Assembly: GCF_037975245.1 (NCBI RefSeq)
Contig: NC_092567.1
Location: forward strand, 18,916,876 to 18,980,875
DNA from: Apostichopus japonicus
Taxonomy: Eukaryota > Echinodermata > Holothuroidea > Aspidochirotida > Stichopodidae
Length of the DNA stretch: 64,000 nucleotides
Reading direction: 5' to 3'
Positions 36,301-45,822 of this stretch are shown here, one piece after another; position 1 is the first letter of the stretch; each line of letters opens with the position of its first letter. Both the position numbers and the translations under genes were made by a program. The notes beneath the pieces were generated by a model. The model had not been told where the DNA came from. It saw only the letters and a list, made by a program, of their open reading frames with translations, and did not search any database.

Positions 36301-37464
36301 CATATATTCAAATACAAAAAAATAATACTGGATAATGAGTATAATGGAGGAGAGAGTATGATATCTATATATATGTCAGGTATGAACATTCTTATAAAAA
36401 AACAGGGTTCATTTTAGATTTTTTAATTTGCTTAGCAGTACTGCTAATCAAAATCCTGAATTGATTAGCAGTTTGGTAAAAATGGTTAGCAATTTTTTTT
36501 TTCTGTGCACGTGCGCTGCACGATAAAGATAATGTCATAAATGTATCCCTGGCACTGGGGGCAGGGGTCTCCCTCTTTGGAAATATTGACTCTCAACTCT
36601 CAGAAGAAAGTTTCAAACATATCTTTCCACTTTTAGAGGGAATGCAATTATGCAAGCATTCACGATGTGGCATATTGCGCAGTAACGTTGATATATCGAA
36701 TTTCGCTGTTGGCCCCATAAGTAGTTACACAAATATCAAAAATCGTGATGCATTTAAATTTTATTGTAGGATGTTCACGATATTGATTAAAATACGTCAA
36801 AAGTGCGCGAAATCATGTATATCCATGGTACAATCACACTAGGTTGCCGCCTAGCTTGCCAGTTACAATAGTTTGCAGTTTTGATGTCAATAAAAAAGTG
36901 GAAGCATATCCCAAGTAAATATTCCGAAGCTAGCTACCGATAGCAGCAACTCGCTTATTATCCACTGCTATTGTCCGCCACTAGTATTGCTTATTGGCGG
37001 CTGCTATTGTCCGCTGTTATTGGTAGCCAACTTCAGCTTGATGCAGACTGAGCCCGCACCGGTGGATCAGAGTACGAGTGCGAAAGTAACGTTATATTAT
37101 TATTATTGCGTAGCCGCCTAGGTCAGATCAGGCATAGGCCTAGGCCAAGTAAATTATTTGAATCAAATGCGAAAACAAAACTCCAAAAGTGTCAGATAAA
37201 ATATTAAATATGAGTGTAACATTTCGTGCCAATGAATCATGCTCTGTGTGATAGTAATGTATGTGGTTATTTGGGACTTTAGGCTGCTATACTCTAGGTG
37301 TGTGTAGTCTAGGGGCCTACCTTGGGTTGTGTACAGTAGCAGTTGCACGATACAAAGTATCATCTTGCATCGCAAATGTAAATAATCGCATCGCAAAGTG
37401 CGATGCGATACCGCTTAAAATGAACCCTGTAAATAAAAAACAATTATGGTTACCTACTTACCAT
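27299..37464 (-). CDS. SAMM50: SAMM50 (mitochondrial sorting and assembly machinery 50)
   Basis: Minus-strand join: 36268-36182, 35440-35251, 34625-34519, 32838-32705, 31754-31667, 31375-31247, 30817-30659, 30001-29863, 28903-28757, 28301-28157, 27344-27299, giving 456 residues plus the start methionine. Human SAMM50 has 469. SAMM50 is the Omp85/BamA-type barrel that inserts beta-barrel proteins into the mitochondrial outer membrane and joins the MICOS bridge. Order seen: a histidine-rich N-terminus, POTRA domain ([17 protein letters not shown] to SVLIDTSKG), then barrel strands including [61 protein letters not shown] (family LGGP..RGF), [30 protein letters not shown], and the last strand [11 protein letters not shown], which fits the mitochondrial beta-signal. 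All ten junctions are GT/AG with consistent phase. Best start: ATG at 37464-37462, the last codon of a leader exon; an internal ATG at residue 9 is the alternative. Confidence 0.93.
27734..28045. mobile_element. hAT-type MITE, copy 2 (inverted relative of 18292)
   Basis: TSD CTTTAGAT/CTTTACAT (7 of 8; 27726-27733, 28046-28053). Internal sequence is the reverse complement of copy 1 with an internal deletion (312 against 367 bp). In the last SAMM50 intron. Confidence 0.88.
28157..28301 (-). CDS. SAMM50: SAMM50 exon
   Basis: Acceptor TTGGGCAG, donor GACAG|GTACGC. Encodes [32 protein letters not shown] and [13 protein letters not shown]. Confidence 0.92.
28302..28756 (-). other. SAMM50 intron
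   Basis: AT-rich. A 95-codon plus-strand open frame here has lysine-rich low-complexity content and is not called. Confidence 0.5.
28757..28903 (-). CDS. SAMM50: SAMM50 exon
   Basis: Acceptor TTTTTTCAG, donor TTAG|GTAAGT. Encodes [32 protein letters not shown] and NLCNVNL. Confidence 0.93.
29071..29895 (-). repeat. Minisatellite derived from a SAMM50 exon-intron border
   Basis: About 20 copies of a 36-43 bp unit, on the minus strand roughly CATTGGACCACAGGATAGTG then GTAGGTATAGGGTAGGGG. The unit matches the last 20 or so bases of the adjacent exon plus its splice donor, so the array starts inside coding sequence (about 29863-29895) and runs into the intron. It keeps long plus-strand frames open by chance. 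Confidence 0.9.
29863..30001 (-). CDS. SAMM50: SAMM50 exon with the LGGP motif
   Basis: Acceptor TTTTCGTAG, donor AGTG|GTAGGT. Encodes [34 protein letters not shown] and IGPQDSG. The FLGGP..RGF block is conserved throughout the Omp85 family. Its 3' end is the seed of the minisatellite. Confidence 0.93.
30303..30510. repeat. Short element with inverted ends and a CA tract
   Basis: TTTGTATTACATTCAGACCG at the left is echoed in reverse near 30466-30487 (CCTCGGTCAGAATACAAAAC). A (CA)n run follows at 30489-30514. The left part matches 17715-17800 in reverse orientation. Confidence 0.65.
30659..30817 (-). CDS. SAMM50: SAMM50 exon
   Basis: Acceptor CCCTCTTCAG, donor ATA|GTGAGT. Encodes [38 protein letters not shown] and LNQYLFWDI; 53 codons, phase 0. 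Confidence 0.93.
31247..31375 (-). CDS. SAMM50: SAMM50 exon
   Basis: Acceptor TTGCCACAG, donor AAAG|GTAAGC. Encodes [19 protein letters not shown] to GHSLKSSLK; 43 codons, nearly the human sequence around WEGVWREL. Confidence 0.94.
31667..31754 (-). CDS. SAMM50: SAMM50 exon
   Basis: Acceptor CTTTTCAG, donor ACACT|GTAAGT. Encodes [19 protein letters not shown] and [10 protein letters not shown]. Confidence 0.9.
32102..32472. mobile_element. hAT-type MITE
   Basis: Perfect 8-bp TSD GCATAGAG (32094-32101, 32473-32480). 15-bp perfect TIRs CAGTGGCGTAGCCAG. G-rich just inside each end. In a SAMM50 intron. Confidence 0.95.
32705..32838 (-). CDS. SAMM50: SAMM50 exon
   Basis: Acceptor ATCTTTTCAG, donor AAAAG|GTGAGT. 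Encodes [20 protein letters not shown] and [19 protein letters not shown]. Confidence 0.93.
32839..33655 (-). other. SAMM50 intron
   Basis: AT-rich, with a C-rich stretch at 33460-33490; no element recognised. Confidence 0.4.
33656..33706. other. 12-bp inverted repeat beside a MITE
   Basis: GATCACCTGCTG (33656-33667) and CAGCAGGTGATC (33695-33706), separated by 27 bases and abutting the MITE that starts at 33709. Confidence 0.75.
33709..34163. mobile_element. hAT-type MITE
   Basis: Ends CAGGGGCGTATCCAGG and the complement of CAGGGGCGTATCCAGG. Target duplication is imperfect (GTGATCTA before, ATCTA or CTGATCTA after). An internal block (ATCGCCGTCCTGGGGG ... AAATGCAAAATGGTG) is shared, inverted, with the element at 21310. 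Confidence 0.85.
34268..34372 (+). repeat. About 31-bp tandem repeat, 3-4 copies
   Basis: Unit AAGTAAGTCTGTGGGACCGT plus GCTACTGC-like sequence. Confidence 0.8.
34519..34625 (-). CDS. SAMM50: SAMM50 exon
   Basis: Acceptor ATCTTAACAG, donor CTTG|GTAAAT. Encodes [18 protein letters not shown] and [12 protein letters not shown] (human GNNEGSM). Confidence 0.93.
34848..35075 (+). mobile_element. SINE-like repeat containing a tRNA-like head, copy 1
   Basis: The tRNA-like part (34976-35045) has TAACTCAGTGGGTAGAGCGC, loop CTTGTAA (Thr-like TGT) and GGTTCGAATCC, but the acceptor and anticodon stems pair poorly. The 120 bases before it match those before the second copy at 54410-54710, so this is a dispersed repeat, not a working tRNA gene. 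Confidence 0.75.
35251..35440 (-). CDS. SAMM50: SAMM50 exon (POTRA domain)
   Basis: Acceptor TTTTTATACAG, donor AAAG|GTAAGC. Encodes [20 protein letters not shown] through [20 protein letters not shown], the single POTRA domain. Confidence 0.93.
35441..36181 (-). other. SAMM50 intron
   Basis: AT-rich; TTAATTAATAATTAAT repeats at about 35648-35680. Nothing else recognised. Confidence 0.4.
36182..36268 (-). CDS. SAMM50: SAMM50 exon with a histidine-rich segment
   Basis: 29 codons, phase 0 on both sides: [20 protein letters not shown] then ETTFDGSNY. Acceptor ATACAG, donor TAT|GTGAGT. It stands where the human protein has an acidic leader, so this segment is not conserved. Confidence 0.8.
36403..37429. 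mobile_element. hAT-like element, 1.03 kb
   Basis: Ends CAGGGTTCATTTTA and the complement of CAGGGTTCATTTTA. TSD TAAAAAAA/TAAATAAA (7 of 8; 36395-36402, 37430-37437). No transposase recognised. Lies in SAMM50 intron 1, ending 33 bases from the candidate leader exon. Confidence 0.75.
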
Positions 37465-37497
37465 ACATCTGAATTTCTCCAGACATCTGTGTTACAT
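37462..37497 (-). CDS. SAMM50: Candidate SAMM50 leader exon carrying the ATG
   Basis: A strong donor ATG|GTAAGT at 37462; the ATG is the last codon, giving M|EVASGHN in phase with the next exon and an in-frame TAA upstream. The 5' edge at 37497 (after TTGCAG) is a guess: it may instead be the first exon. Confidence 0.4.
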
Positions 37498-37963
37498 CTG
37501 CAATTTTTTTATGTAGTTGCAAAGAAAGTTGTAAGTAATAAGGCCTACACCAGATGGTAAAGCTTCTATAATGGTGACTATCTAGCTATTCAAAGTTAAC
37601 AACAGAAGGAAATATTGCCAATAGTAACAGTTATTAAAATGTTCTTATCTTACATTTAGAATGGCCCTTTTTAGCTTCCAGTCTGGTACCATTTTTACAT
37701 AGAGGAGGGGCTCCTCTATCACAAGTTTTCCTCCTTGAAAAGGGATTGATCAATAAGCCTAGTTCCTATAACTAGGGCCTTTGGAATTGGTAATTGCTAC
37801 TATTGGCCTAACTAACATTAGGAATTTAAAGCATAACTTAGGATAGGCTATCCTGACATATACAATATATGTAGGGCCCGCTAAGGTAGATCTAGACTAC
37901 AGTAGTCTGAGTCCTTCCATGTGCCTAATCATTTCAGTAAGTCATTCTGTTCCTCCCCTCAAA

Positions 37964-38050
37964 AACGGTACTTTCCGCTGAAAAAAACGTTGTTTTCCGC
38001 TGACAAATTTGTTTGCGGAAAACACCGTTTTGTTTCAGCGGAAAGTAACG
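37964..38050. repeat. Imperfect inverted repeat, 36-bp arms
   Basis: CGGTACTTTCCGCTGAAAAA ... TTTTCCGC (left) pairs with GCGGAAAACA ... TCAGCGGAAAGTAACG (right) with about three mismatches and a 14-base loop. No coding content. Confidence 0.85.
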
Positions 38051-40794
38051 TGTGCGGAAAACAACGGTACCCGGTTCAGCCTACGCCTAACAACATTACC
38101 TAGCAGGCTAGTTGTTTGTATTATTTTGTCTACGGTCACGCAATTTATTGCTGCTACAGTGATAGGTTTCATTCAAGCTTCAAAATTGACAATACGAAGA
38201 AATATGAACTTTTTCTTACAATTTGTTAACGCTACCCGCCATAAGTTCAGAATATAATGAGTGAAGTGTCTGGATACTATAATTTTCGTGAAACTAGTAA
38301 TCTGTACGTAATATACAGTACACTTGTACTGAACGTAGGTTTAGGCTTCAACCGGATTTCGTTAGGTTACATAAAAATGTCAATGCACAGTGGTACTCTA
38401 CGTCGTGAGCCACTACGAATTTATGTCATATGAGCCAGGACTTTGCTGAAGCAAAGGCTTTCCCGCACTACCTAAAGTTTTAGATTTTTTTCTCAATACT
38501 CTATGCGATTTACCTTTGCTCGAGCTGATATCATGACAATATTGGAAGGTTTTTGTGCTTCAATTTTTTTCTCTCTGCTTTGACTGTAAAGCTTTGGTAC
38601 CCAGAATAAAGGCTGGGCAATATTCTATGTAACCTATCCTAGCCGTCTACTGTCTTACTAAACTTAAGCGAGGCAATGACGTTTCCTGATATTTGACTAT
38701 AACTATGTATGACGATGTGAAAGTTATATGGAAAAGTCCGAAAAATATCACTGACTTTGTTTTATAGCGTTTTCCACATGTAGTATCACGAACTATTGCA
38801 CAATGAAGGCTATACTTATCAGTCCAATTATAATGGAACAAATTTCATTTTCTAAGTTTACATTTCAGCAACGGAACAAGCTAGCTATTAAAACCATGCA
38901 GTATTTTCTTCTTAATTGACTTTTGGTTTAAAATTGTCAGATCTTAGATTTCAGGCGTTCAGCAATTACTATTCGGAACCTAAATTTTGTTTTGAGGCTC
39001 GTTTTGTTCTTGACGTTTGGTGGACTTTTTCCACTGTAATTGAACTTTCTAGCTTCCCGCAATCTTTGCCGATTTTTTTTTCTGAAGACCATATAATGTA
39101 ACTAAATTTCGACTATTTTGTCTCACAATTGTTGCAAAATAGTTAAGGTGTTGACTTAGATATTTTGTTTATAGAACTTATCGAAACTGCGACTGTGTAA
39201 AATTTTATACGAAAGTTCGATTTCGTCTTTCTTTTTAATCTCAAATTTCTAATTCTTTTTCGAAAATTAAGACTTTTATGCTTGTTTCTCAAAAATGTTT
39301 GACTTCCTTTCCCCAAGTTCGACTATAATTTTATCTCAATTAAACAGTCAAGTTTTCCAGATATGTTATTATTTATCTCCAAATTTCTACATTGTACTTA
39401 AGAATCTGGATATCATGTTTGTTCTCGAAATTCAGATCACCTCGGAATCATCTTGGCAAGTCCCGAACATTGACGAATGTTGTGACTTGAAGGTTGCAGC
39501 CGTACTCTATTTTTTATCATCAAGAGTGCCTTTTCCACAAAATTCTTTTTATGAGCTGAGGATCATGGAGGTAATTGCTTAAAGTGGCTTTTGAGTTATA
39601 CATTACCTCAGAATAAATATGGCGTGGGACTTTTTGCTCTTTTCATTCAATTCCTTTGTGACAATACGTTTAACGTCACCGTACGGCATTTACATCATTG
39701 CATTCGATAACAGAAGTTGTTACTTCGGAATCAAGGTTACTCATATCATTTCAGACTCAGCAGTTTAACTTCGACCCTTGCAGACGTGGATAAGTTCAAA
39801 CACTACGTATAGTGACCCCGTGGTATTATATTTAGGCTTCTTGAATTTGTTATATCGACGTATGTAGAATACAACAAGACATTGTAATGTTCGGATCATA
39901 ATTACTAGTGCTACCTGTTTTTCTAACATACATATCATTTATGCCAAGTTGATTCATCAGCACACTCTACCGTGAAATGCATATAAACATGTACCTTATG
40001 TGTAACTATTTTTAAAGCTGTCAAAAATAGATGTGAAAATGCACAACTAAAGTGTTACTTCGGTGACGATTAATTCAAAAGGGCGCCTCTTTGATTTTGA
40101 CGCCATCGGTTTGGAATGGGATCGTCCAAACACCCCCTTATTTAACCACGCCCACTTGATAACGTACCTGTTATCATATCAGTTATACTGGGGAATTCAA
40201 TAAGGGTATAGTACGTACGTAGCCTAACTGAGGCCTAAGTGGTTGGTTACAGAAAGTGTCCGGGCCAATACGATAGAAAATTTGACCCTATTCTCTCGTT
40301 TATTTCGAACGTTATTGTCGGTAAGTCGAGTTTTACTAATTAAAATCGGAATCTGCTGCTACAATATTATTGTCATTGAACATTTGGTCCAATGACACTT
40401 GACTTACCGGCGAAAGGCCTTACATGTTACAAGTTATATTATTACGCTTGCCTATAGGCCTAGTATATACTGCGATAAGGAAAAGTAGCCTAGGTAGGCT
40501 AGGTGTAGAAACAGTAACGTCAAAGTAGGCCTAACCTAGGCTAGAAGTACTAGTTAGGCTATCATTAAAGGTAATTGTATGTTTTAAAGAAATGTTGTCG
40601 CACTGGTTAGACACTGCAATTGCTGTGTTTAAATTGCAGATGGTAACCAATGTTTTGTTTGAATAATATGACTAGGCTAGGCCTACTAGGACTAGTAGTA
40701 CAAGCATTAGTTACTAGGCCTAGTAGTACTTCTAGTTCTAGTAGTAGTACTGCATGGTGGGCTCATATTCATTATTGACGTGATTAACGATGTC
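38051..40794. other. Gene-poor stretch
   Basis: AT-rich, with many short frames and no recognisable protein. Could contain the SAMM50 promoter, given the leader exon at about 37.5 kb. Confidence 0.4.
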
Positions 40795-41490
40795 TATCAA
40801 CAAAAAATTGGAAATGAACCAGAAGAACAAGTGCAATCTTATAAATACCTGGGAGTAACCATCACTGATAAATTGGAGTGGGATGAACATGTAAAAACTG
40901 TTCTAGCAAAAACTAATTAGCGTATATTCCTATTACGGAAGCTTAATTCTTTTAGACTAGACACGACTCTCATTTCTCTGTTCTATAAAGCGGCAATCGA
41001 GACAATCATTACATTCTGTTTAGACGCCTGGGGTGGAAATACTACTTAATTAGACTAGTTTTTTCTAAGGCAAGGAAAGTTTGTCGGTCACAGGACCTCA
41101 GTTCAGTCGATGAGTTGCTTGTCAGAGTATCAGAGAGAAATATGAAGTCAATCGTGTCATCCCAACATCCTCTGGGGCATCGGGTAGATTACAGTATTCG
41201 AACAGGCAGACATTGTCATGAGATGCCGAACCGAGAGATACAGGCCTTCTTTCTTGCCAAGGGCTATTCTCTATCTTGCCAATGAATTCTGTAGGAAATA
41301 GGCCAATTTTATGTGTCAGAACATGGATGTAGTACAGTCTTAATGTTTCGAGTTAGGAGGATTCAGATTTTTATGTTTTTTCCATGTATTTATGATTGTT
41401 TAATTGTCTGTTTTACTGAGATGGAGTGAATGCCAATGGTCAATAAAGATTCTTATGTCGTATCTTATTATATCTTATCTTATGAGTTCA
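40795..41490 (+). mobile_element. LINE 3' fragment
   Basis: Translated pieces SYKYLGVTITDKLEWDEHVK, FLLRKLNSFRLDTTLISLFY and TIITFCLDAWGGN are the reverse-transcriptase C-terminal (thumb and connector) region of CR1/L2/Rex-like LINEs. An in-frame stop (TAG at 40918-40920) and later frame loss mark it as dead. The tail ends in TATCTTAT repeats after AATAAAGATTCTTATG. Confidence 0.8.
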
Positions 41491-41712
41491 AGTGTTAATG
41501 TTAAAGTGTTTGCCAGACAATTTGTTTTGTTTTGTATGTATGTTTGTATGTGTATTAACTACAAAATCAACCTTTGTACTAAAAAATCAATCACATTAGA
41601 TACCTTTCATAAACATTGTTTTCACCATGTGAAGATTATAAAGGGGGTAATTCATGGTAATATAGATATTATACTCTCTAGCATGTAGCCATCCAGAGGC
41701 CATCCTCTAAAA

Positions 41713-42078
41713 CGGGTGGGCAACCTTTGGCCCGCGGGCCACATGCTGCGGCCCGTCAGTGAATTTTTTTGCGAAAAAAAAGAAAAGAAAAAATCAATCT
41801 ATTTTACATCATCACAAAACACAAGCTAGCTGCTTAGAATTTATCCGCACTAATGATGCTGTCAGGTAGGCCTACAGTATTATCCCCATTAATTATCAAC
41901 TGTACTGTATTGACAATATGTTTTTGTGAATACATATGAAGTACACGCACCAATTGCTTGAAAGTCCTCGGAATCAAAGGTTTGAAATCAACAGTGCTGG
42001 TCTTTGGTTAGGTGCGGCCCAGTCAATTTTTCACTCTTTATATCTGGCCCATTCATTCAAAAAGGTTGCCCACCCCTT
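41713..42078. mobile_element. hAT-type MITE
   Basis: Ends CGGGTGGGCAACCTTTGGCC and the complement of AAGGGGTGGGCAACCTTTTT. TSD CTCTAAAA/CTGTAAAA (7 of 8). GGCCCGCGGGCCACATGCTG inside is typical of hAT MITEs in animals. Outermost bases are worn. Confidence 0.85.
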
Positions 42079-42086
42079 CTGTAAAA

Positions 42087-43646
42087 GGTGTGAGCACTGT
42101 GGTGTCCAGTTAAACACTACCTTTACAGTACCTTTATTGCACTCTTCTAACACACATATGGTGCCAAGATGTACCATTCTACGGAGGTACCTCACATTCA
42201 ACTTGACTACTAGTCTGAAGAGTTTGAAAATCCTTGTCTTCAAATATTTAAACCCTATCACCTTATTTGGTTTACACGAGAGATAATCTCATTTGGAATT
42301 CCTTACAGAATGGGTTGTAAAATAATTCCCATTCTTGCTCACCAATCACGTTGCTCTGTGACGGTTCCAGGAGAGCAGTATCACTATTAAAGTATGTATA
42401 GTACTACCACAAAACAGTCACAAAAAAGTAAACAAGGCATTTGTCGTTTTATTTCCTTGGGAGATAAAATAAAAAATCTTTACCGTAGATACATCATAGT
42501 GCATGTGTCATAGAGTTACAGTATATAATGCATTCCGATGAGAGTATATTACATAGAAGTTTTATTATCTTCAGTCCCTGTTTAATATGACTACAAAGGT
42601 TCAAAGGTCAACCAGTTGATCAAAGAATGCTGAGATCGTCTTTAAGACTTTGGAGATGTTTATTCTTGAAGCTAAACTATGTTACTTGTGTATCATACAG
42701 TATCACTAGATAAACAAGAAGTCCTGCAATTTGTAAACGGTAATCATCGCAAGGGTTTGTCAATAAGAGAACCCTTGATATAATTTGTTCCTTGTCCAAA
42801 TCATGCTGGACATGTTATACATTCTGTAGAGTAAATTTCAACTTCAAGGTCTTTCGGATTTTTATGGAGTAGCCTAGATGATCAATAAGTATATGAGCTT
42901 GGGTTGATAGTACTTCATAGGTCAATGAGATCAAAGTATGTGAGACACAATGGTCAAGTCACACATTAGAGATATATGTATTGTTGACCGTTAGGAAGTT
43001 TGCTGCTGTACAGTATGTATTAGGCAATTATAATTCATCCACCTATAAACCGTAGAGCTGAACGCTTTACATGAAATGGGCAAATTACTAGATCACAAAT
43101 GTAATGACTATGAGCAGTTTTTCCTCAACTGCTGACGTTTCATTGATGATCTCCTTAAAAGTAGAGGGCGTGCTATATGCACCATCAGTTCCCATACATT
43201 GGTAATGCTGTACTTATGTACTAAAATGAGCTGGTGACCTTTCATTTTAACCCTCAGTAAAGTCCACAACCCACAGAACTCTCTCAAGTTACTTAAAAAA
43301 AGACTACGTCTTCTGTTCTCGGGCAAATTGTTAGGGTTCTCGGAGACGACCAAATATCTTTTTGGATGTACATGACAAAAATCAACTACCAACCTACACA
43401 TCTTTTCTACAGTATACATATTGGTAATTCATTGCCCCCCCCCCCCTCCCCCCATTTTTTTTTGGACAAATCCAATTTGCGGTTTGGACTACCAAAAGTA
43501 AGACTTGGTCATTTGAAGGCCATCAAAAGAAAAAGTCTTAAAAATTTGCTCGGAGTAATGAAGAAGTGTTTTTTCAAAGGCTCTGAAATAATTCTCTTCC
43601 TGTTCACATTCAATGCTGTAATTCTTTATGTCCTTCAAGAAAACCC
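42087..43646. other. Gene-poor stretch
   Basis: No gene or element recognised. C and T runs at 43435-43458. Confidence 0.4.
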
Positions 43647-43650
43647 TTAA

Positions 43651-44008
43651 AGGCATTGAAGACTCGCCCCAAACCGCGTGCCGCCCTCTGAAAAAGTTAA
43701 CTTTCCGTTGCTTGCAAACGACGTTTTCTTCTTGTCGCTACAAAAATGCAGATAGTAATGAAACGTGATACCTTGTTATCTTTTATCTAGACCTGACATG
43801 TCCATCGCTGCTATGTAAACTGTGCTGTGGGTATTGACCGCAGCTGTATGTATTGACTGTACACTATTGTCTAATTACCAACGGTAGTAAGCTGTGTGTG
43901 TATTTTCTGAGATCGATGGTGGTGTCTAACACTTCTGTTACACCTCATTGGAAACTAGGTCAGATTACCGGCATGAGCCGTTTCTTTGTGCGCGAGTCTT
44001 CACACCCT
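43651..44008 (+). mobile_element. TTAA-flanked MITE, copy C
   Basis: TTAA 43647-43650 and 44009-44012; 358 bp, uninterrupted. Ends AGGCATTGAAGACTCGCCCC and CGAGTCTTCACACCCT. Serves as the reference that shows copy A was split. Confidence 0.92.
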
Positions 44009-44012
44009 TTAA

Positions 44013-45307
44013 GCACGTACTTAATTAAGACAGTACTGTAGCTTAACATGGATATGTCATTTGTAGGCTACTTATCTTTCTTGTCTCTCTCTCTTCTGTG
44101 TGTTTGTTGCTGTTGTTGTTAGTGCTTACAAGTCTCTCCTACTAATTGTATGTAATACGCTCACCACAACTTTCTTTGAGTTCATTCCAAGTCTAAATTT
44201 CTACCTTCTTCTCATTGGTTGACATCATTGACAGTATATATTTGACACTATACCTGTTTTATCTGTAAAATTTGATATTTTCATATAAATATGTCATTAA
44301 GGAGCAAAGTAAATTACAGTGTATCTAGAATCACCCCATTTGCATATTTGCATACAGGTAAGTAACTAGCTCAATCATTAAAAAAAAATTTTTTTTTTTT
44401 TTGGAAACTTCATTCAATACCTTTGCAACAATGCATAGGTTCCTATTGCCAAAAAGTGACTGAATTTTGAGTAATTCAAATTTGTAAATAATTTCCCAGG
44501 GAGGGACCTTTGAGACCTTGGTATTAGATTTATTATTAGACCACCTGTACAGTTAGTGTTAAGCCATGTATACAAAACACCACTGATAAGTTTAATAACT
44601 CTCTGAGAAGCAAATTGTCACACTGTAAAAGACAAGTGCTGTAGACTTTAATAGGACTTTCTTGTATATACTTAAGGGTTTATATGCTGTTATAGCTCTA
44701 AGTACAATAAAATACCCTGACGTTCAGGCATGATGTACAGTACAGTACGTAATGTTTGAGGAAAAGTTACTCATCTGACACATTTGTTTGATTAAAAGTA
44801 GATAACCCTTCTGACATTTTGGCACTTACAGTAGATCAGGAGTTGTTTTATTCAGCAATTCCATATCTGCTACTGTACACTAGCTTACAAAACTATTGCA
44901 ACAAAGTTTTTTCAATTGTACATACAGTGCTGTGCAGATACAACACAGTTTTAGACTTTTATAATAAGTGAACTTGTACAATACTTTGTATAATTAATAA
45001 CTTATAAATGCAGTTATCAAATAAATTTATAAACATTATCTGCTTCAAAAAAAAGTCACCATTTTTTTTTAGTATCACTATGGAAACAGAAACCATATGA
45101 AAACTATTTCAAAAGATTTTTGTTCATGATTAATATAGTTTCCTGCCAAGAATAATCACAATTTTAAGTGCTTGCTAAAACATTTCCCAGTTATACAGGT
45201 ATGTACAGAAGTTCATTAGTAATAATTGCAGAGATTCGCAATCCGGCCGGATAAGATGATTGGGTGGATCCCCAGAGGTGAGGGTAATACGGTTACAGGC
45301 CACAATA
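44013..45307. other. Gene-poor stretch
   Basis: AT-rich, including a T/A run at 44379-44402. Nothing recognised. Confidence 0.4.
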
Positions 45308-45822
45308 CCGAAGGTCCGCGAGACCGAAATTAAAAAAGGTCCGCGACACCGAAGGTCTTCGAGACCGAAACTATTACTAGGCCACGCGAGACAGAAACTT
45401 TTACTAGGCCTATAATAGTGGTAAGACAAATATTATTACCGGTAATATAATGTTGATAAAGCGCATAATTAAAGGAACTTACATCTATTTCTGTTCATAG
45501 TGGATACCAGTGACTTGCGCAAGGGGCTGGGGCGGCTTGCATTGATATTAGGCCTCCACCAGTGGCGTAACCAGAGGGGGTTGCAGGGGCGAGAGCCCCC
45601 GCTCTCAAAAGTCTCGCCCTTCCCCTGCTCCCCCAAATGAAATTTTAGAATACAATATAACTTAATAATTTGATATAGCGATACCCTAGATATTGCCCCC
45701 CTTGCCAATCTCTTTGATCCCCTCTGAAGCCCCTCTAATGAAAGAGTCTAGTTACGGCTATCGATGGACCATCCATAGACCATCGGTCTAGCGGACCATC
45801 AGTTCGCGGACCTTCGGTCTCG
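45308..45822. repeat. Inverted GGTCCGCGAGACCGAA repeats around a nested MITE
   Basis: The left cluster (45308-45405) has repeated ACCGAAGGTCCGCGAGACCG words; the right cluster (45765-45822) has their reverse complement (TCGCGGACCTTCGGTCTCG) and GGACCATCGGTCTAGCGGAC. The two flank the worn MITE at 45560. Confidence 0.75.
45560..45760. mobile_element. Worn hAT-like MITE
   Basis: The left end CAGTGGCGTAACCAGAGGGG matches the CAGTGGCGTAGCCAG family; the right end TCTAGTTACGGCTAT is a degraded counterpart. No target duplication visible. Confidence 0.6.

Noticed and set aside
39295-39582. 95-codon plus-strand frame
   Set aside because: No recognisable motif or splice partner; composition like the AT-rich background.
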